NCBI RefSeq assembly: GCF_000687535.1
Contig: NZ_JHWC01000001.1
Location: 186,001-250,000 of the forward strand
Source: Helicobacter rodentium ATCC 700285
GTDB lineage: Bacteria > Campylobacterota > Campylobacteria > Campylobacterales > Helicobacteraceae
Direction of reading: 5' to 3'
DNA length: 64,000 nt
Below are positions 25,887 through 35,340 of this stretch, piece by piece; position 1 is the first letter of the stretch; every line of letters starts with the position of its first letter. A model generated the notes under the pieces. That model had not been told where the DNA came from. It did no database searches and worked only from the letters and a program-made list of their open reading frames with translations. The position numbers and the translations under genes are program-made.

Positions 25887-27398
25887 CTACTCTTTAAAAT
25901 CCAATGGTTTGCTTAAATAATGCTTATACGCATAAAAGATTCCAAACATCAACAAAAGCCCCACTAAATACCCCATAGCCAAAGATTCAAACAAACCTGC
26001 AACACCAAAACTAACCAAAGCAGCAAATGCAACAGAGGTAGCGTAAGGCAACTGCGTAACAAAATGACTTTGCACAGAACAACCCGCTCCCGTTGCCGAT
26101 AAAATCGTTGTATCAGAAATGGGCGAAGTATGATCTCCATATACTGCACCTGCAAGCACAGCAGAAATACTCAACAATATATCTACTTCATTGATTACAG
26201 CAATACTTGCACCAATAGGCAACATAATCGCAAAAGTTCCCCAGCTAGTCCCCGTGCAAAATGCAATAAAGCTTGCACTAGCAAACAATATAATAGGCGT
26301 AACAATTCCTGCAGATAAGATTCCACTCGCTAAAAAGTCTTTACTTAAATTTGCAAGGTAAATTCCCGTTTGTAAATCACTTTTAATCACAGGTCCAATC
26401 GCCCACGCAAAAATCAAAATAAGATTTGCGGATAACATAGATAAAAATCCATCTTTGATAATCAAGGGATATTCTTTAAGCTCTATGCGATTCCATGCAA
26501 TAAGCACAGAAACCGCCATTGCACAGACTCCACCCCAAAAGAGCGAAAATCCCGTTTGCGCATTGGCTAACATTTCAATAAAATTCAAGCTTTTAGAACT
26601 TTGATAACCGCTATAAAAAATAAAAAATACAACAAAAAATATCAAAGCAACAATAGGGAGAATCAAAAGCCAAATATTCCCACCACTATGGGGCTTAATA
26701 TCATCAAATTCTTGCACATCTACCCCTTGATTATGCCGCATAACAGGCAAGTTGATTTGCCATAAAATCGTCAAAAAAACTCCAAGCAATGCAAACCAAG
26801 CATAATAATTTCCCCAAACACTTTGCACCAAAACCCCAAAGCTTGAGGTATCCTCTACCAATCCACCCATAATACCTAAAATATAAGCCCCCCAACTTGA
26901 AATTGGCATAAGAATACAAATCGGCGCGGAAGTAGAATCAATAATATAAGCTAGACGCTCCCTTGTAGAATGATTTGCATCATTTAAAGGTCGCGCAATC
27001 TGCCCCACGGTTAGCGCATTAAAATAATCATCAATAAAAATAACAATCCCTGCAATAAAAGCTACAAATTCTGCTCCTCTTGCACTCTTTACGCGTTCTC
27101 TAGCCCAATGCACAAAAGCATTCATTCCTCCAGAACATTGCATAATTTTTGTTAAAATTCCAAGAAGAATCAAAAAACCAAAAACATACAGAGCATTGGA
27201 TTGCACTTCTCCTTGACTATAAAACACACCATAAAGAGTATTAAAAATATATTTTAAAATATCAGAAACAGAATCCCTTAACATAATTCCAGCAATCACG
27301 ATTCCAACAAATAATGAAAGCACAACTCTTCGCGTAATAAAAACTAGCGCAATAACACACAAAGGCACGACTAAGCTTAATGCCGAATCCGCATACAT
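25887..27398 (-). CDS. Na+/H+ antiporter, NhaC family
   Basis: A 503-residue inner-membrane protein with about 11-12 hydrophobic segments. The family features include the FIDDYFNALTVGQIARP stretch near residue 120, STSAPICILMPISSWGAYILG, FCTGTSWGTFAIMLPIGA and GAVYGDHTSPISDTTILSATG, which carries conserved charged and polar residues in the transport path. NhaC-type proteins exchange Na+ for H+; some relatives carry amino acids or malate-lactate instead, so the exact substrate is inferred. The gene is single, with repeats between it and tlpD. Confidence 0.88.
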   Translation of the reverse strand: MYADSALSLVVPLCVIALVFITRRVVLSLFVGIVIAGIMLRDSVSDILKYIFNTLYGVFYSQGEVQSNALYVFGFLILLGILTKIMQCSGGMNAFVHWARERVKSARGAEFVAFIAGIVIFIDDYFNALTVGQIARPLNDANHSTRERLAYIIDSTSAPICILMPISSWGAYILGIMGGLVEDTSSFGVLVQSVWGNYYAWFALLGVFLTILWQINLPVMRHNQGVDVQEFDDIKPHSGGNIWLLILPIVALIFFVVFFIFYSGYQSSKSLNFIEMLANAQTGFSLFWGGVCAMAVSVLIAWNRIELKEYPLIIKDGFLSMLSANLILIFAWAIGPVIKSDLQTGIYLANLSKDFLASGILSAGIVTPIILFASASFIAFCTGTSWGTFAIMLPIGASIAVINEVDILLSISAVLAGAVYGDHTSPISDTTILSATGAGCSVQSHFVTQLPYATSVAFAALVSFGVAGLFESLAMGYLVGLLLMFGIFYAYKHYLSKPLDFKE

Positions 27399-27510
27399 AG
27401 ATAAACTCCTAAAATTTCAAGAAAAACATTGTAGCATATTATCGCATATTTCATTTGGATTCTATTTGTTTTTTAAATCATTCTCATTCCTTACCTTAAA
27501 GATATAAATT

Positions 27511-27528
27511 TTGGAATAAAATTTGCTT
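27511..27528 (+). promoter_or_regulatory. Sigma54 (RpoN) promoter
   Basis: TTGGAATAAAATTTGCTT has the -24 GG and -12 GC separated by exactly 10 nt, and the TTGCTT half is perfect. It lies 33 nt before the ATG at 27561. Confidence 0.7.
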
Positions 27529-27560
27529 GTTTATTTGCAAATATTGTTAAGGATAAAAAG

Positions 27561-28061
27561 ATGAATGTTAATGACAAAAATAGCTCAATGTGGAATCTGT
27601 TAAACCAATCCTACGCGCAACAAAACGCGAAATCCAACGATATTTCAGGCTTTAACAACTCCAATTCAGTTTTCAGCACTCAAAACCAACAAGGTGTAAA
27701 TGGAATCTCTAGCCTCTTTGATTTGGATTCTAATACCAAAATTGCCAATATGGAGATTCAAGATTCCTTTGAGATTAGCTCGGAACTTTCCAATTTACAA
27801 AACTTTGCTAAAAACTTCAGTCAAAGTCTAGCAAATAACTTTGAAAAACTAGAAAATTTAGGCAATGCAATGCAACAAAATGGAATCTTGAGCAAAGAAG
27901 AAAAAATCGGTTTTGATGTGTTGTATAAAATTAATCCAAATCTTGATTCAGCACAAACGCAAAATATCCTGCAAAACACAAACTTAAGCAAAGAAAATGC
28001 GAATTTACTAAGTCAAGTGGATAGAAAAGTAAGTGCAGTAAGATATTTTGGCGGATTTTAG
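27561..28061 (+). CDS. Hypothetical protein with sigma54 promoter, probably flagellum-linked
   Basis: A 166-residue soluble protein, rich in Asn, Ser and Gln in the first 50 residues, then helical (SSELSNLQNFAKNFSQSLAN). It ends in VSAVRYFGGF. There is no signal peptide. I do not recognise the family. The promoter 33 nt upstream fits RpoN, which in Helicobacter and Campylobacter drives almost only hook, basal-body and minor-flagellin genes, so a role in flagellar assembly or a co-secreted protein is likely. An Asn/Ser-rich disordered N-terminus is common in substrates of the flagellar export system. The gene is single and converges on the TIGR02757 gene. Confidence 0.75.
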   Translation: MNVNDKNSSMWNLLNQSYAQQNAKSNDISGFNNSNSVFSTQNQQGVNGISSLFDLDSNTKIANMEIQDSFEISSELSNLQNFAKNFSQSLANNFEKLENLGNAMQQNGILSKEEKIGFDVLYKINPNLDSAQTQNILQNTNLSKENANLLSQVDRKVSAVRYFGGF

Positions 28062-28080
28062 ATAAGAAAATTGTGATAGC

Positions 28081-28869
28081 CTACTCTATCAATCCCAACT
28101 GCCCGATACGATACAAGGCGAAGTCATACTTAATAGGATCTTTTGCGTCAAATTCCTTGAGCTTTTCTGTGATTTCTAACACGGCTTTGAAATCATAAGT
28201 TTTACGCTTTAAAAGCCCCAATTTTCTTGTGATTCTAAAAGTATGCGTATCCAGAGGCAAAAGTAAATCCTTACACTTCACACTCTCCCATAAGCCCAAA
28301 TCCAAACAATCTTTTCGCACAACCCAACGCAAAAAGAGATTCCACCTCTTTAAAGGCGAGTGTGATTCCATTAAGCCTAGCAAAAACTTCATTCCTTGTG
28401 TTGGTTGTCCTCCCAATCTGTCATAAAAAGCCTTTTGAAGTGAGCGGATACCACCCAAGGTAGAATCTTTTTTGTAACCCTGATAAAAGATTTTCTCTAA
28501 AGATTCCAAACTTAAAAGTATTTCAAAAAACTGCTGAATCTCCGCATTGCTTTGAAAACGATAAACTTTTGTAGTGCAAGGCATACATTCACAAGTTTTT
28601 AATGTCTCCAATGCTCTCAAATTGCAAGAATTTAAGAATCTTAGAATAGACTGCACATTTCCATAGGCAAACAAAGCGCAAAAAAGAGCCACTTTATCGC
28701 TTTTAAATTGTCTTGCAATCTCTAAAGGATCAGGCAGATTTTTGCTAATGGAATCTTTTACATTAAAAAGTCTGTATTGTTCCTCCAACAGAGAATAAAG
28801 GAAGCTTTTTGATGGATTTTTGGGAATTTTAAGTGTTTGTTTGGCGGATTTTATTGCTTTGGATTCCAT
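28081..28869 (-). CDS. TIGR02757 / DUF2400 family protein
   Basis: A 262-residue protein of a widespread family of unknown function. Recognisable segments are LEIARQFKSDKVALFCALFAYGNV near residue 50, RLGGQPTQGMKFLLGLMESHSPLKRWNLFLRWVVRKD near 150-190, and LDTHTFRITRKLGLLKRKT. The last resembles the helix-hairpin-helix and Asp region of DNA glycosylase-like folds. A nucleic-acid role is therefore plausible but unproven. It converges on the sigma54-linked gene (19 nt between stops) and is divergent from dnaJ. Confidence 0.85.
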   Translation of the reverse strand: MESKAIKSAKQTLKIPKNPSKSFLYSLLEEQYRLFNVKDSISKNLPDPLEIARQFKSDKVALFCALFAYGNVQSILRFLNSCNLRALETLKTCECMPCTTKVYRFQSNAEIQQFFEILLSLESLEKIFYQGYKKDSTLGGIRSLQKAFYDRLGGQPTQGMKFLLGLMESHSPLKRWNLFLRWVVRKDCLDLGLWESVKCKDLLLPLDTHTFRITRKLGLLKRKTYDFKAVLEITEKLKEFDAKDPIKYDFALYRIGQLGLIE

Positions 28870-29002
28870 AATTTCCCCTTTTAAATTCGGAATCTTAACA
28901 AAATTTCTAAGATAAAAAGTTTTATTTTATTTAATTACTTCTTTAAAGTTAATTACGATAAAATGCAAAATTTTTATGATTTAAATAAATTAGGAGTATT
29001 TC

Positions 29003-30124
29003 TTGGAAGAATTTGATTATTATGAAATTTTAGAAATCAGTCGCAATGTCAGCGGAGAAGAAATCAAAAAAGCTTACCGCAAAATGGCATTAAAATACCA
29101 CCCCGATAGGAATCCTGATGACAAAAATGCTGAAGAAATGTTCAAAAAAATTAACGAAGCCTATCAAGTTTTAAGCGACCAAGAAAAACGACAAATTTAT
29201 GATACCTATGGCAAAAAAGGTTTAGAATCCAGCGGTTTTGGATTTTCCGATATGGAAGGAAGTATTTTTGATATTTTCAATTCCGTTTTTAGCGGTGGGC
29301 TTGGAGGATTTGGCGGAGGCTTCAGCGCAAGGGGCAAGAAAAACGAAAAATATTCGCGTGATTTAGCGATTGAATTAGAGCTTAGCTTTCACGAAGCGGT
29401 TTTTGGTTGTAAAAAAGAAGTGGAAATCTTATACAAAAACGCGTGTGAAATGTGTAATGGAAACGGCGCAAAAGATGGTAAATTAACAACTTGTAGCACC
29501 TGCAAAGGAAGCGGTCGTGAGACTTTTTCTCAAGGATTTATGACCTTTGCTCAAACCTGCTCTAAATGCCACGGAAGTGGAGAAATGAGTGCAGAAAAAT
29601 GTGAAAAATGCTCCGGCAAAGGATATAAAGAAGAAAAAGAAAAATTTGAAATTAAAATCCCAGAAGGCGTGGATAATCAAAATCAAATCCGTGTGCAAGG
29701 GCGTGGAAACAAAATGCCAAATGGCTCACGTGGAGATTTATATGTAGAAATCCTTGTTCAAGAAGATACACATTTCATACGTCATCGCAATGATATTTAC
29801 TTAGAAGTGCCTGTATTTTTTACCCTTGTGATGCTTGGAGGAAGCATTAAGATTCCAGCTCTTACAAAAGAATTAGAGTTAAAGATTCCTATTGGGGTTA
29901 AAGACAAACAACAATTCGTGTTTTATGGTGAAGGTGTTAAAAGCGTAAATAGTGGCAAAAAGGGTAACTTTATTGCGGTTGTTAGCATTGTTTATCCTGA
30001 AAAGCTTGATGACAAGCAACGCGAATTACTCACGCAATTACATCAATCTTTTGGCTATGAGGAATCCAAGCCCATTCCTTGCTTAGAAAGCTTGGTAGAT
30101 AAAATCAAAAATTGGTTTAAATAG
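29003..30124 (+). CDS. dnaJ: Chaperone DnaJ
   Basis: Hsp40 co-chaperone of DnaK, 373 residues, full class I layout. The J domain (1-70) has HPD in [10 protein letters not shown] Gly/Phe-rich linker (about 75-110, [14 protein letters not shown]) and four zinc-finger repeats follow ([32 protein letters not shown]; about 143-205). Then come two beta-barrel substrate domains. The start codon is TTG (29003) with TAGGAG upstream; no in-frame ATG is near. dnaK is not in the window. The next gene begins 5 nt later. Confidence 0.96.
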   Translation: MEEFDYYEILEISRNVSGEEIKKAYRKMALKYHPDRNPDDKNAEEMFKKINEAYQVLSDQEKRQIYDTYGKKGLESSGFGFSDMEGSIFDIFNSVFSGGLGGFGGGFSARGKKNEKYSRDLAIELELSFHEAVFGCKKEVEILYKNACEMCNGNGAKDGKLTTCSTCKGSGRETFSQGFMTFAQTCSKCHGSGEMSAEKCEKCSGKGYKEEKEKFEIKIPEGVDNQNQIRVQGRGNKMPNGSRGDLYVEILVQEDTHFIRHRNDIYLEVPVFFTLVMLGGSIKIPALTKELELKIPIGVKDKQQFVFYGEGVKSVNSGKKGNFIAVVSIVYPEKLDDKQRELLTQLHQSFGYEESKPIPCLESLVDKIKNWFK

Positions 30125-30129
30125 AAAAA

Positions 30130-31479
30130 ATGCTACTCAAAAAATCTCTATGGATTATCATCGTTGATATTTTGCTTTTTAGCATACTCTTAAAGGGATT
30201 GCCTTTTGGTAAAGAAGTTACGCTTGGAATCTGCATTTTAGTATTTGTCGCGGTTTTGTGGGTTACAGAAGCAGTGCATACAACCATTACCGCTTTGATT
30301 GTGCCATTACTTGCTGTGTGCTTTGGGCTACAAGATGTAACCAACGCCTTAAAGCCTTTTGCAAATCCTGTAATTTTTATATTCTTTGGCGGATTTGCAT
30401 TGGCAAGTGCTTTGCGCATTCAAGGGTTAGACCGCTTGATTGCTAATCGCTTAATTTTACTCGCAAAAGGCAAAATGAACCTAGCAATCCTCTTGCTTTT
30501 TCTTGTGAGTGCCTTATTGTCTATGTGGATTAGCAATACCGCGACAGCAGCCATTATGCTACCTCTTGCACTAGGGATTCTCTCCAACCTAGAGATTGAA
30601 AAAAATCGTGGAACTTTTTTGTTTGTGCTTTTGGGTGTTGCTTATAGCGCAGAGATTGGAGGATTTGGCACAATGGTAGGCAGCCCACCTAATATTATCG
30701 CCGCTTCTTATCTTAAAATGAGTTTTTTGGAATGGATGAAAATCGGGATTCCTTTTATGTGCATTATGCTTCCTTGTATGGTTGGAATTTTGTATTTACT
30801 CCTAAAACCCGATTTAAACCAAACTTTTCACTTAAAATTAGAAAAAACAGAATGGGATTTCAAAAAGATTCTTACTCTAATTATCTTTGGAATCACGGCA
30901 ACTGCTTGGATTTTTAGTGCGAAACTTAGTGAATTATTTGGCGGGATTAAAGATTTGGATTCCATTATTGCATTGAGTTGTGCGATTTGTATAGCCATTA
31001 GTCGTGTAGCAACTTGGAAAGAGATTCAAAGCAACACAGATTGGGGTGTTTTGTTGCTTTTTGGAGGCGGACTTGCTTTAAGTGCAATCTTAAAGGATTC
31101 TGGAGCTAGTGCGGTGTTAGCAAATGGAGTTACATCATTCTTTGGAAATAGCAATTGGTTTGCAATCATTATCGTAACTGCACTTTTTATTATTTTTCTT
31201 ACAGAATTTACAAGTAATACTGCAAGCTCTGCATTATTGGTACCAATTTTTGGCGTAGTCGGTGATGCGCTTGGTATGCCCCACGCAATGTTACCTCTTG
31301 TGATTGGTTTTGGAGCAAGTTGCGCCTATATGTTGCCTGTCGCCACTCCTCCTAACGCGATTGTCTATGGCACTGGATATATTCGGCAAATAGAAATGAT
31401 GAAATATGGGGCTTTTGTCAATTTGTTTTCTGTGGTTCTGATTCTAGCTTTTGCGTGGTTTGTATGGCGTTTCATTTGA
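30130..31479 (+). CDS. DASS/SLC13-type anion symporter
   Basis: A 449-residue membrane protein with 11 or more helices. The family signatures are SNTATAAIMLPLALGI (SNT motif, about 137), a second SNT near residue 360 (EFTSNTASSALLVPIFG) and MLPVATPPNAIVYGTG (about 400-415), which mark the divalent-anion:sodium symporter group. These import Na+-coupled di- or tricarboxylates such as succinate, malate or citrate; sulfate is an alternative. It starts 5 nt after dnaJ, so it may be co-transcribed, and converges on the ABC transporter operon. Confidence 0.88.
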   Translation: MLLKKSLWIIIVDILLFSILLKGLPFGKEVTLGICILVFVAVLWVTEAVHTTITALIVPLLAVCFGLQDVTNALKPFANPVIFIFFGGFALASALRIQGLDRLIANRLILLAKGKMNLAILLLFLVSALLSMWISNTATAAIMLPLALGILSNLEIEKNRGTFLFVLLGVAYSAEIGGFGTMVGSPPNIIAASYLKMSFLEWMKIGIPFMCIMLPCMVGILYLLLKPDLNQTFHLKLEKTEWDFKKILTLIIFGITATAWIFSAKLSELFGGIKDLDSIIALSCAICIAISRVATWKEIQSNTDWGVLLLFGGGLALSAILKDSGASAVLANGVTSFFGNSNWFAIIIVTALFIIFLTEFTSNTASSALLVPIFGVVGDALGMPHAMLPLVIGFGASCAYMLPVATPPNAIVYGTGYIRQIEMMKYGAFVNLFSVVLILAFAWFVWRFI

Positions 31480-31483
31480 CTCT

Positions 31484-32305
31484 TTATCGTCTAATATGAC
31501 TTAAGAAATATTGCAAACGCTCGTTTTTGGGTGAATCAAAAAAGCTCTGCGGCTCTGAATCTTCTAATATTTTGCCGCCCTCCATAAACAAAACTCTTGT
31601 TGCAACTTCTTTTGCAAAACCCATTTCGTGCGTAACGCACACCATACTCATTCCCTCATCAGCCAAACTTTTCATTAAATCCAACACCCCACCCACCATT
31701 TCAGGATCTAACGCACTTGTGGGTTCATCAAAAAGCATTACCTCTGGTTTCATTGCAAGAGAACGCGCAATGGCTACTCTTTGCTTTTGCCCTCCACTTA
31801 AACGCGAGGGATATTCATAGGCTTTATCATATAACCCCACGCGCGCCAATAAAGCTAAAGCTGTTTCTTTTGCTTCATTTGCAGTCATTTTTTTTAACTT
31901 AATGGGGGCTAAAGTGATATTTTCTATCACATTGAGATTGTTAAATAAATTGAAATGCTGGAATACCATACCCATTTTAGCGCGTGCTTCATTAATATCT
32001 TGTCGGTCTTTTTTATCGTATTCTTGAATGGCAAGTTGCAGTTGTTTGCCTCTTAAATTTACCAACTTTGGATATAAGTCTGTGCAAATTTCAGAAATGC
32101 GCCGATTATCTAGCCAAATCTCTCCGCTATCTGGAATCTCAAGCAAATTTAAACAACGCAAGAAAGTGCTTTTTCCGCTTCCGCTTGGTCCAACAATAAC
32201 TACCTTTTCGCCCCGTTCAAATTCTACATTTAAACCTTTTAGAACAATTTTTTCTTTCTTATCGCTTTGCTGATATTTTTTCACTAATTTTCTAACGCTT
32301 ATCAC
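31484..32305 (-). CDS. Polar amino-acid ABC transporter, ATP-binding protein
   Basis: GlnQ-like ATPase of 273 residues. Walker A is GPSGSGKST at about 38-46. The Q-loop lies in [10 protein letters not shown], the signature is [12 protein letters not shown] and Walker B is [12 protein letters not shown], followed by CVTHEMGFA. An extra stretch of roughly 30 residues ([20 protein letters not shown] and what follows) lies between the first beta region and the Q-loop, making it longer than typical GlnQ (about 240-250). The start is GTG and overlaps the permease end by 14 nt. It energises import with the next two genes. Confidence 0.92.
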   Translation of the reverse strand: MISVRKLVKKYQQSDKKEKIVLKGLNVEFERGEKVVIVGPSGSGKSTFLRCLNLLEIPDSGEIWLDNRRISEICTDLYPKLVNLRGKQLQLAIQEYDKKDRQDINEARAKMGMVFQHFNLFNNLNVIENITLAPIKLKKMTANEAKETALALLARVGLYDKAYEYPSRLSGGQKQRVAIARSLAMKPEVMLFDEPTSALDPEMVGGVLDLMKSLADEGMSMVCVTHEMGFAKEVATRVLFMEGGKILEDSEPQSFFDSPKNERLQYFLSHIRR

Positions 32306-32990
32306 TTTTTCTTAATTTCCCTTCGTATTTCTTAACTATAAAACTCGCCACCATTACCAACACTAAATAGCAAAGTGCCAAGAAAAAATATGGAATCATA
32401 TATTCATAACTCGCACTTCCAATGGTTTTAAACGCATAAGTTAAGTCATGCACCGTTACATAGTTTGCCACAGAAGTTTCTTTTAATAGAGTAATAAACT
32501 CATTGCCGAGATTTGGCAAGGCATTTTTTAACGCTTGCGGAAAGATAATAAAGCGCATACTTTGTTTAGAAGTTAATCCAAGTGCTCTTGCTGCCTCGTT
32601 TTGTCCGCTATCTACGCTCAAGATTCCACCACGCATAATCTCACTAACATACGCTCCACTATTCAAACCAAAAATTACAATAGCAACCAATAATGCACTA
32701 CTTCCTGCCAACCCCAAAAGAGGCAGAATCACAAAGTAAATAAACAACAATTGCACAACAATAGGAGTCCCGCGAAAAAAGCCCACATAGACTTTACCTA
32801 CACCAACCAACAAGCGTTCCAATACATTTTTATCTTCTTTTGTGATTAAAATAGCTAAAATTGTTCCCACAAGGATTCCAATAATTAAACCACACACTGC
32901 AAGTGCGATTGTAACAAGCAAACCCTCTACAACAAGTATATAACTCCCCTTAACAATGAATTGATTATAGAAAATTTCTATCTTGTCCAT
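32292..32990 (-). CDS. Polar amino-acid ABC transporter, permease
   Basis: A 232-residue membrane protein of the HisM/GlnP type with about five helices. The cytosolic coupling segment [42 protein letters not shown] is the EAA loop of the family. [14 protein letters not shown] stretch is also typical. It lies between the binding-protein gene (9 nt upstream) and the ATPase (14-nt overlap). It likely acts as a homodimer since only one permease gene is present. Confidence 0.93.
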   Translation of the reverse strand: MDKIEIFYNQFIVKGSYILVVEGLLVTIALAVCGLIIGILVGTILAILITKEDKNVLERLLVGVGKVYVGFFRGTPIVVQLLFIYFVILPLLGLAGSSALLVAIVIFGLNSGAYVSEIMRGGILSVDSGQNEAARALGLTSKQSMRFIIFPQALKNALPNLGNEFITLLKETSVANYVTVHDLTYAFKTIGSASYEYMIPYFFLALCYLVLVMVASFIVKKYEGKLRKSDKR

Positions 32991-32999
32991 ACGCTAACT

Positions 33000-33779
33000 T
33001 TAGTAATATTTTTTGATAATCTCGTCCAATACACCCTCTTTTTGCAATGTTTGCAATGTGGCATTAATGGAATCCAATAAATCCTTGTTTCCTTTTTTTA
33101 CTGCGATTCCATATTTCTCCTCTGTTAAATATGCACTCAACACCTCTGTATCTGCATAATTTTTGGAAATTAAACGCGCGGGTGCTTCGTCAATAATCAC
33201 AATATCCACTTGTCCATTTACTAATGCACTCACTGCTAATGAACCATTCACAAAACCTTTCACTTCAGCATTTTTGAAGCCCTCAAATCCCCAATCCTTG
33301 TCGCCTTGCGCATAGAATGCACCTGTTGTCCCTGTTTGCACACCAATCTTGATTCCACTCCTTTGGTTGATTGCTTTAAAGAGTTCTACTGCATTATCCC
33401 CCACAGCTTTCAATTCAGAATCGGAATTTTTAATAATAACAACTTGATTTGCATCATAATAAGAAATAGTAAAATCTACAACTTTTGAACGCGCCTCATT
33501 AATCGTCAAAGCACTTGCACCAAAATCTGCATTGCCACTACTTACAGCACTCACAACAGAATCAAATTCCATATCTCTAATCTCTAAAGTTTTGCCTAGA
33601 CGCTTTGCTATTTCTTGTGCTATCTCTACATCAATCCCCTTAAACGCACTGCCCTCTTTAAACTCAAAGGGTGGAAATTCTGCAGCAGTTGCCATTACAA
33701 TCTTTTTCTCCTCTTTGCAACCTTGTAGTGAAAAGATTGCCAAAACCACAAATAAACTTGCCCAAATAAACTTTCGCAT
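33000..33779 (-). CDS. Amino-acid ABC transporter, substrate-binding lipoprotein
   Basis: A periplasmic binding protein (family 3) of 259 residues, first gene of the three-gene operon. The signal peptide ends in a lipobox LQGC with Cys21. The mature part shows EFPPFEFKEGSAFKGIDVEIAQEIAKRLGK, DFGASALTINEARSKVVDFTISYY and the second-lobe GTTGAFYA motif, typical of polar amino-acid binders. The frame extends six codons further upstream to a TTG, but the ATG at 33779 follows AAGGA and gives a proper signal peptide. The ligand could be glutamine, cystine or another polar amino acid; the sequence alone does not decide. Confidence 0.92.
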   Translation of the reverse strand: MRKFIWASLFVVLAIFSLQGCKEEKKIVMATAAEFPPFEFKEGSAFKGIDVEIAQEIAKRLGKTLEIRDMEFDSVVSAVSSGNADFGASALTINEARSKVVDFTISYYDANQVVIIKNSDSELKAVGDNAVELFKAINQRSGIKIGVQTGTTGAFYAQGDKDWGFEGFKNAEVKGFVNGSLAVSALVNGQVDIVIIDEAPARLISKNYADTEVLSAYLTEEKYGIAVKKGNKDLLDSINATLQTLQKEGVLDEIIKKYY

Positions 33780-33837
33780 AGGATTCCTTATATTCAAGAT
33801 TTAAGACTTTGGATTATAGCAAAATTCAATAACTTTT

Positions 33838-34764
33838 TCACATATTTGTTACAATCTGATAAAACTTTACACCATTATTTTCCACAATTTTTACCACATC
33901 ATTTTTTAATAAACCCTGCAAAATCTCCTTTGCAGAAGAATGCCAAAATGCCTCTACATCTTCCAAGCTTTGTGGGCGCAAGGAAAGTGTTTTTATTATC
34001 TCTTCTTGATTTAAAACTAATTTTTTTTGTGTTTGAACTTTAGCTCTTTTAGCTATAAAAGTCGGAATCCCAAACTCTAAAAATATTTGCCCCAGTGCTT
34101 CTAGTCTCTCTTCAGAAATACTTTTGACCCTATAAGCAGGGGGTCTATCAATCGTGCCAATATCAAGACGATTTAATCGCATAGGAGCAAGAAATTTCGC
34201 CATCTTTTTTACCTCTTGCAAGGAATCGTTAATCTTTTCTACAAATAAAATCTCCGCATACAACTCGCCTGTAAAATCTGCACTAAATTGGTAAATACCC
34301 TGCAAGACTCGCTTTAAATCTGTGTTTTTGCTTGGGCGGTCAATCTTTTGAAATACCTCTTCAGAAACTGCATCTAATGAAAACTTGACTTTATCAAACA
34401 GCAAACAAGCGCGGGAAACATTTATATCATACAATAAAGAGCCATTGGTTAAGAGTAGAGTTTGCGTCATTCCCTTTATATCCTCTAAACGCAACATTAA
34501 TTCATACAGGTAAGGATAGAGTGTAGGCTCTCCATTAGCAGTAATTGTCAAGGATTGTATATTGCCAAAACGTTCCAACCCCTTTTTGATTGCTTCTAAA
34601 ATCTCATCGACACTCAATAGGGATTCCATAGAATCTCTTGCTTTTTTTCCCTCTAATTCACAATATAAGCAATCATAATTGCATTGCTTTGTAATTGGTG
34701 ATAAATCTACTCCAAGCGATTCTCCAAAACGTCTTGAATGCACAGGTCCAAAAACAATATCCAT
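33838..34764 (-). CDS. Radical SAM protein (HP0117-like)
   Basis: A 308-residue radical SAM enzyme. The cluster motif CNYDCLYC lies at about 28-35 (C-x3-C-x2-C), within VHSRRFGESLGVDLSP, a segment seen in the wybutosine-synthesis-like radical SAM group. TITANGEPTLYP carries the SAM-binding GEP motif, and KFSLDAV and RLDIGTIDRPPAYRVK follow. The C-terminal 60 residues form a small helical domain. The substrate is unknown; related proteins are suspected tRNA or metal-cofactor enzymes. It is divergent from the ferredoxin gene, a possible electron source. Confidence 0.87.
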   Translation of the reverse strand: MDIVFGPVHSRRFGESLGVDLSPITKQCNYDCLYCELEGKKARDSMESLLSVDEILEAIKKGLERFGNIQSLTITANGEPTLYPYLYELMLRLEDIKGMTQTLLLTNGSLLYDINVSRACLLFDKVKFSLDAVSEEVFQKIDRPSKNTDLKRVLQGIYQFSADFTGELYAEILFVEKINDSLQEVKKMAKFLAPMRLNRLDIGTIDRPPAYRVKSISEERLEALGQIFLEFGIPTFIAKRAKVQTQKKLVLNQEEIIKTLSLRPQSLEDVEAFWHSSAKEILQGLLKNDVVKIVENNGVKFYQIVTNM

Positions 34765-34890
34765 AAATCCAACCTCAAATTTTGTAATTAAAGCACTATT
34801 TTACACTATTTTATACATAAAATCGCATTGAATTTCTTACTTTAATGCAATGAATTTTATTTTTAAAGCTCTATTTTATAAAGTTTAATA

Positions 34891-34896
34891 TATACT
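34891..34896 (+). promoter_or_regulatory. -10 box of the ferredoxin gene
   Basis: TATACT (overlapping TAATAT) lies 32 nt before the ATG. An AAGGAG ribosome site lies just before the start. Confidence 0.45.
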
Positions 34897-34927
34897 CATC
34901 GCTTAACTTAAATTTTAAGGAGAAATA

Positions 34928-35212
34928 ATGTCTGTAAAAATTACTGATATTTGTATCGCCTGTGGTGCGTGTATTGATGAGTGTCCCGTAGAAGCAATCG
35001 TAGATGATGATGATAATCCAAATGATGATGGTTGCTATTTCGTTTATAACGATAAATGCGTAGAGTGTGTAGGACACAATGATGAACCAGCTTGTGCGAC
35101 TGCTTGTCCAACAGAAGGTTGTATTGTATGGGACGCTATTGTAGCTTCACAACCCCACAGAGACGACATTGGTGATGACAAAAGAAGTGCTCACTCACCT
35201 GTTGTTGAATAA
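34928..35212 (+). CDS. 2x[4Fe-4S] ferredoxin
   Basis: A 94-residue acidic electron carrier. The first cluster set is CIACGACIDECP and the second is CVECVGHNDEPACATACP. The 8-residue insert in the second set and the C-terminal extension mark the Chromatium/Allochromatium-type low-potential ferredoxin. In H. pylori the equivalent protein accepts electrons from pyruvate:ferredoxin oxidoreductase. It also could serve IspH or the neighbouring radical SAM enzyme. It is a single gene with its own promoter and terminator, consistent with high expression. Confidence 0.93.
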   Translation: MSVKITDICIACGACIDECPVEAIVDDDDNPNDDGCYFVYNDKCVECVGHNDEPACATACPTEGCIVWDAIVASQPHRDDIGDDKRSAHSPVVE

Positions 35213-35221
35213 AACTTATTC

Positions 35222-35252
35222 ATTCAGCCTTTCAAAGGGCTGAATCTTTTTT
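35222..35252 (+). terminator. Terminator of the ferredoxin gene
   Basis: ATTCAGCC (35222-35229 region) pairs with GGCTGAAT (ending 35245). CTTTTTT follows. Confidence 0.85.
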
Positions 35253-35311
35253 AAAATACCTCCAAACAAAAAATTATATCCACACAACTTTAAATAAAAA
35301 GATAGGAAAAT

Positions 35312-35334
35312 GCCAACACAAGAGTTGTATTGGC
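35312..35334 (-). terminator. Terminator of the SPOR-protein operon
   Basis: GCCAATACAA and TTGTGTTGGC (minus strand) form ten pairs with a 3-nt loop. ATTTTCC and a later T run follow. It lies 7 nt past the stop codon. Confidence 0.65.
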
Positions 35335-35340
35335 GGAGGT

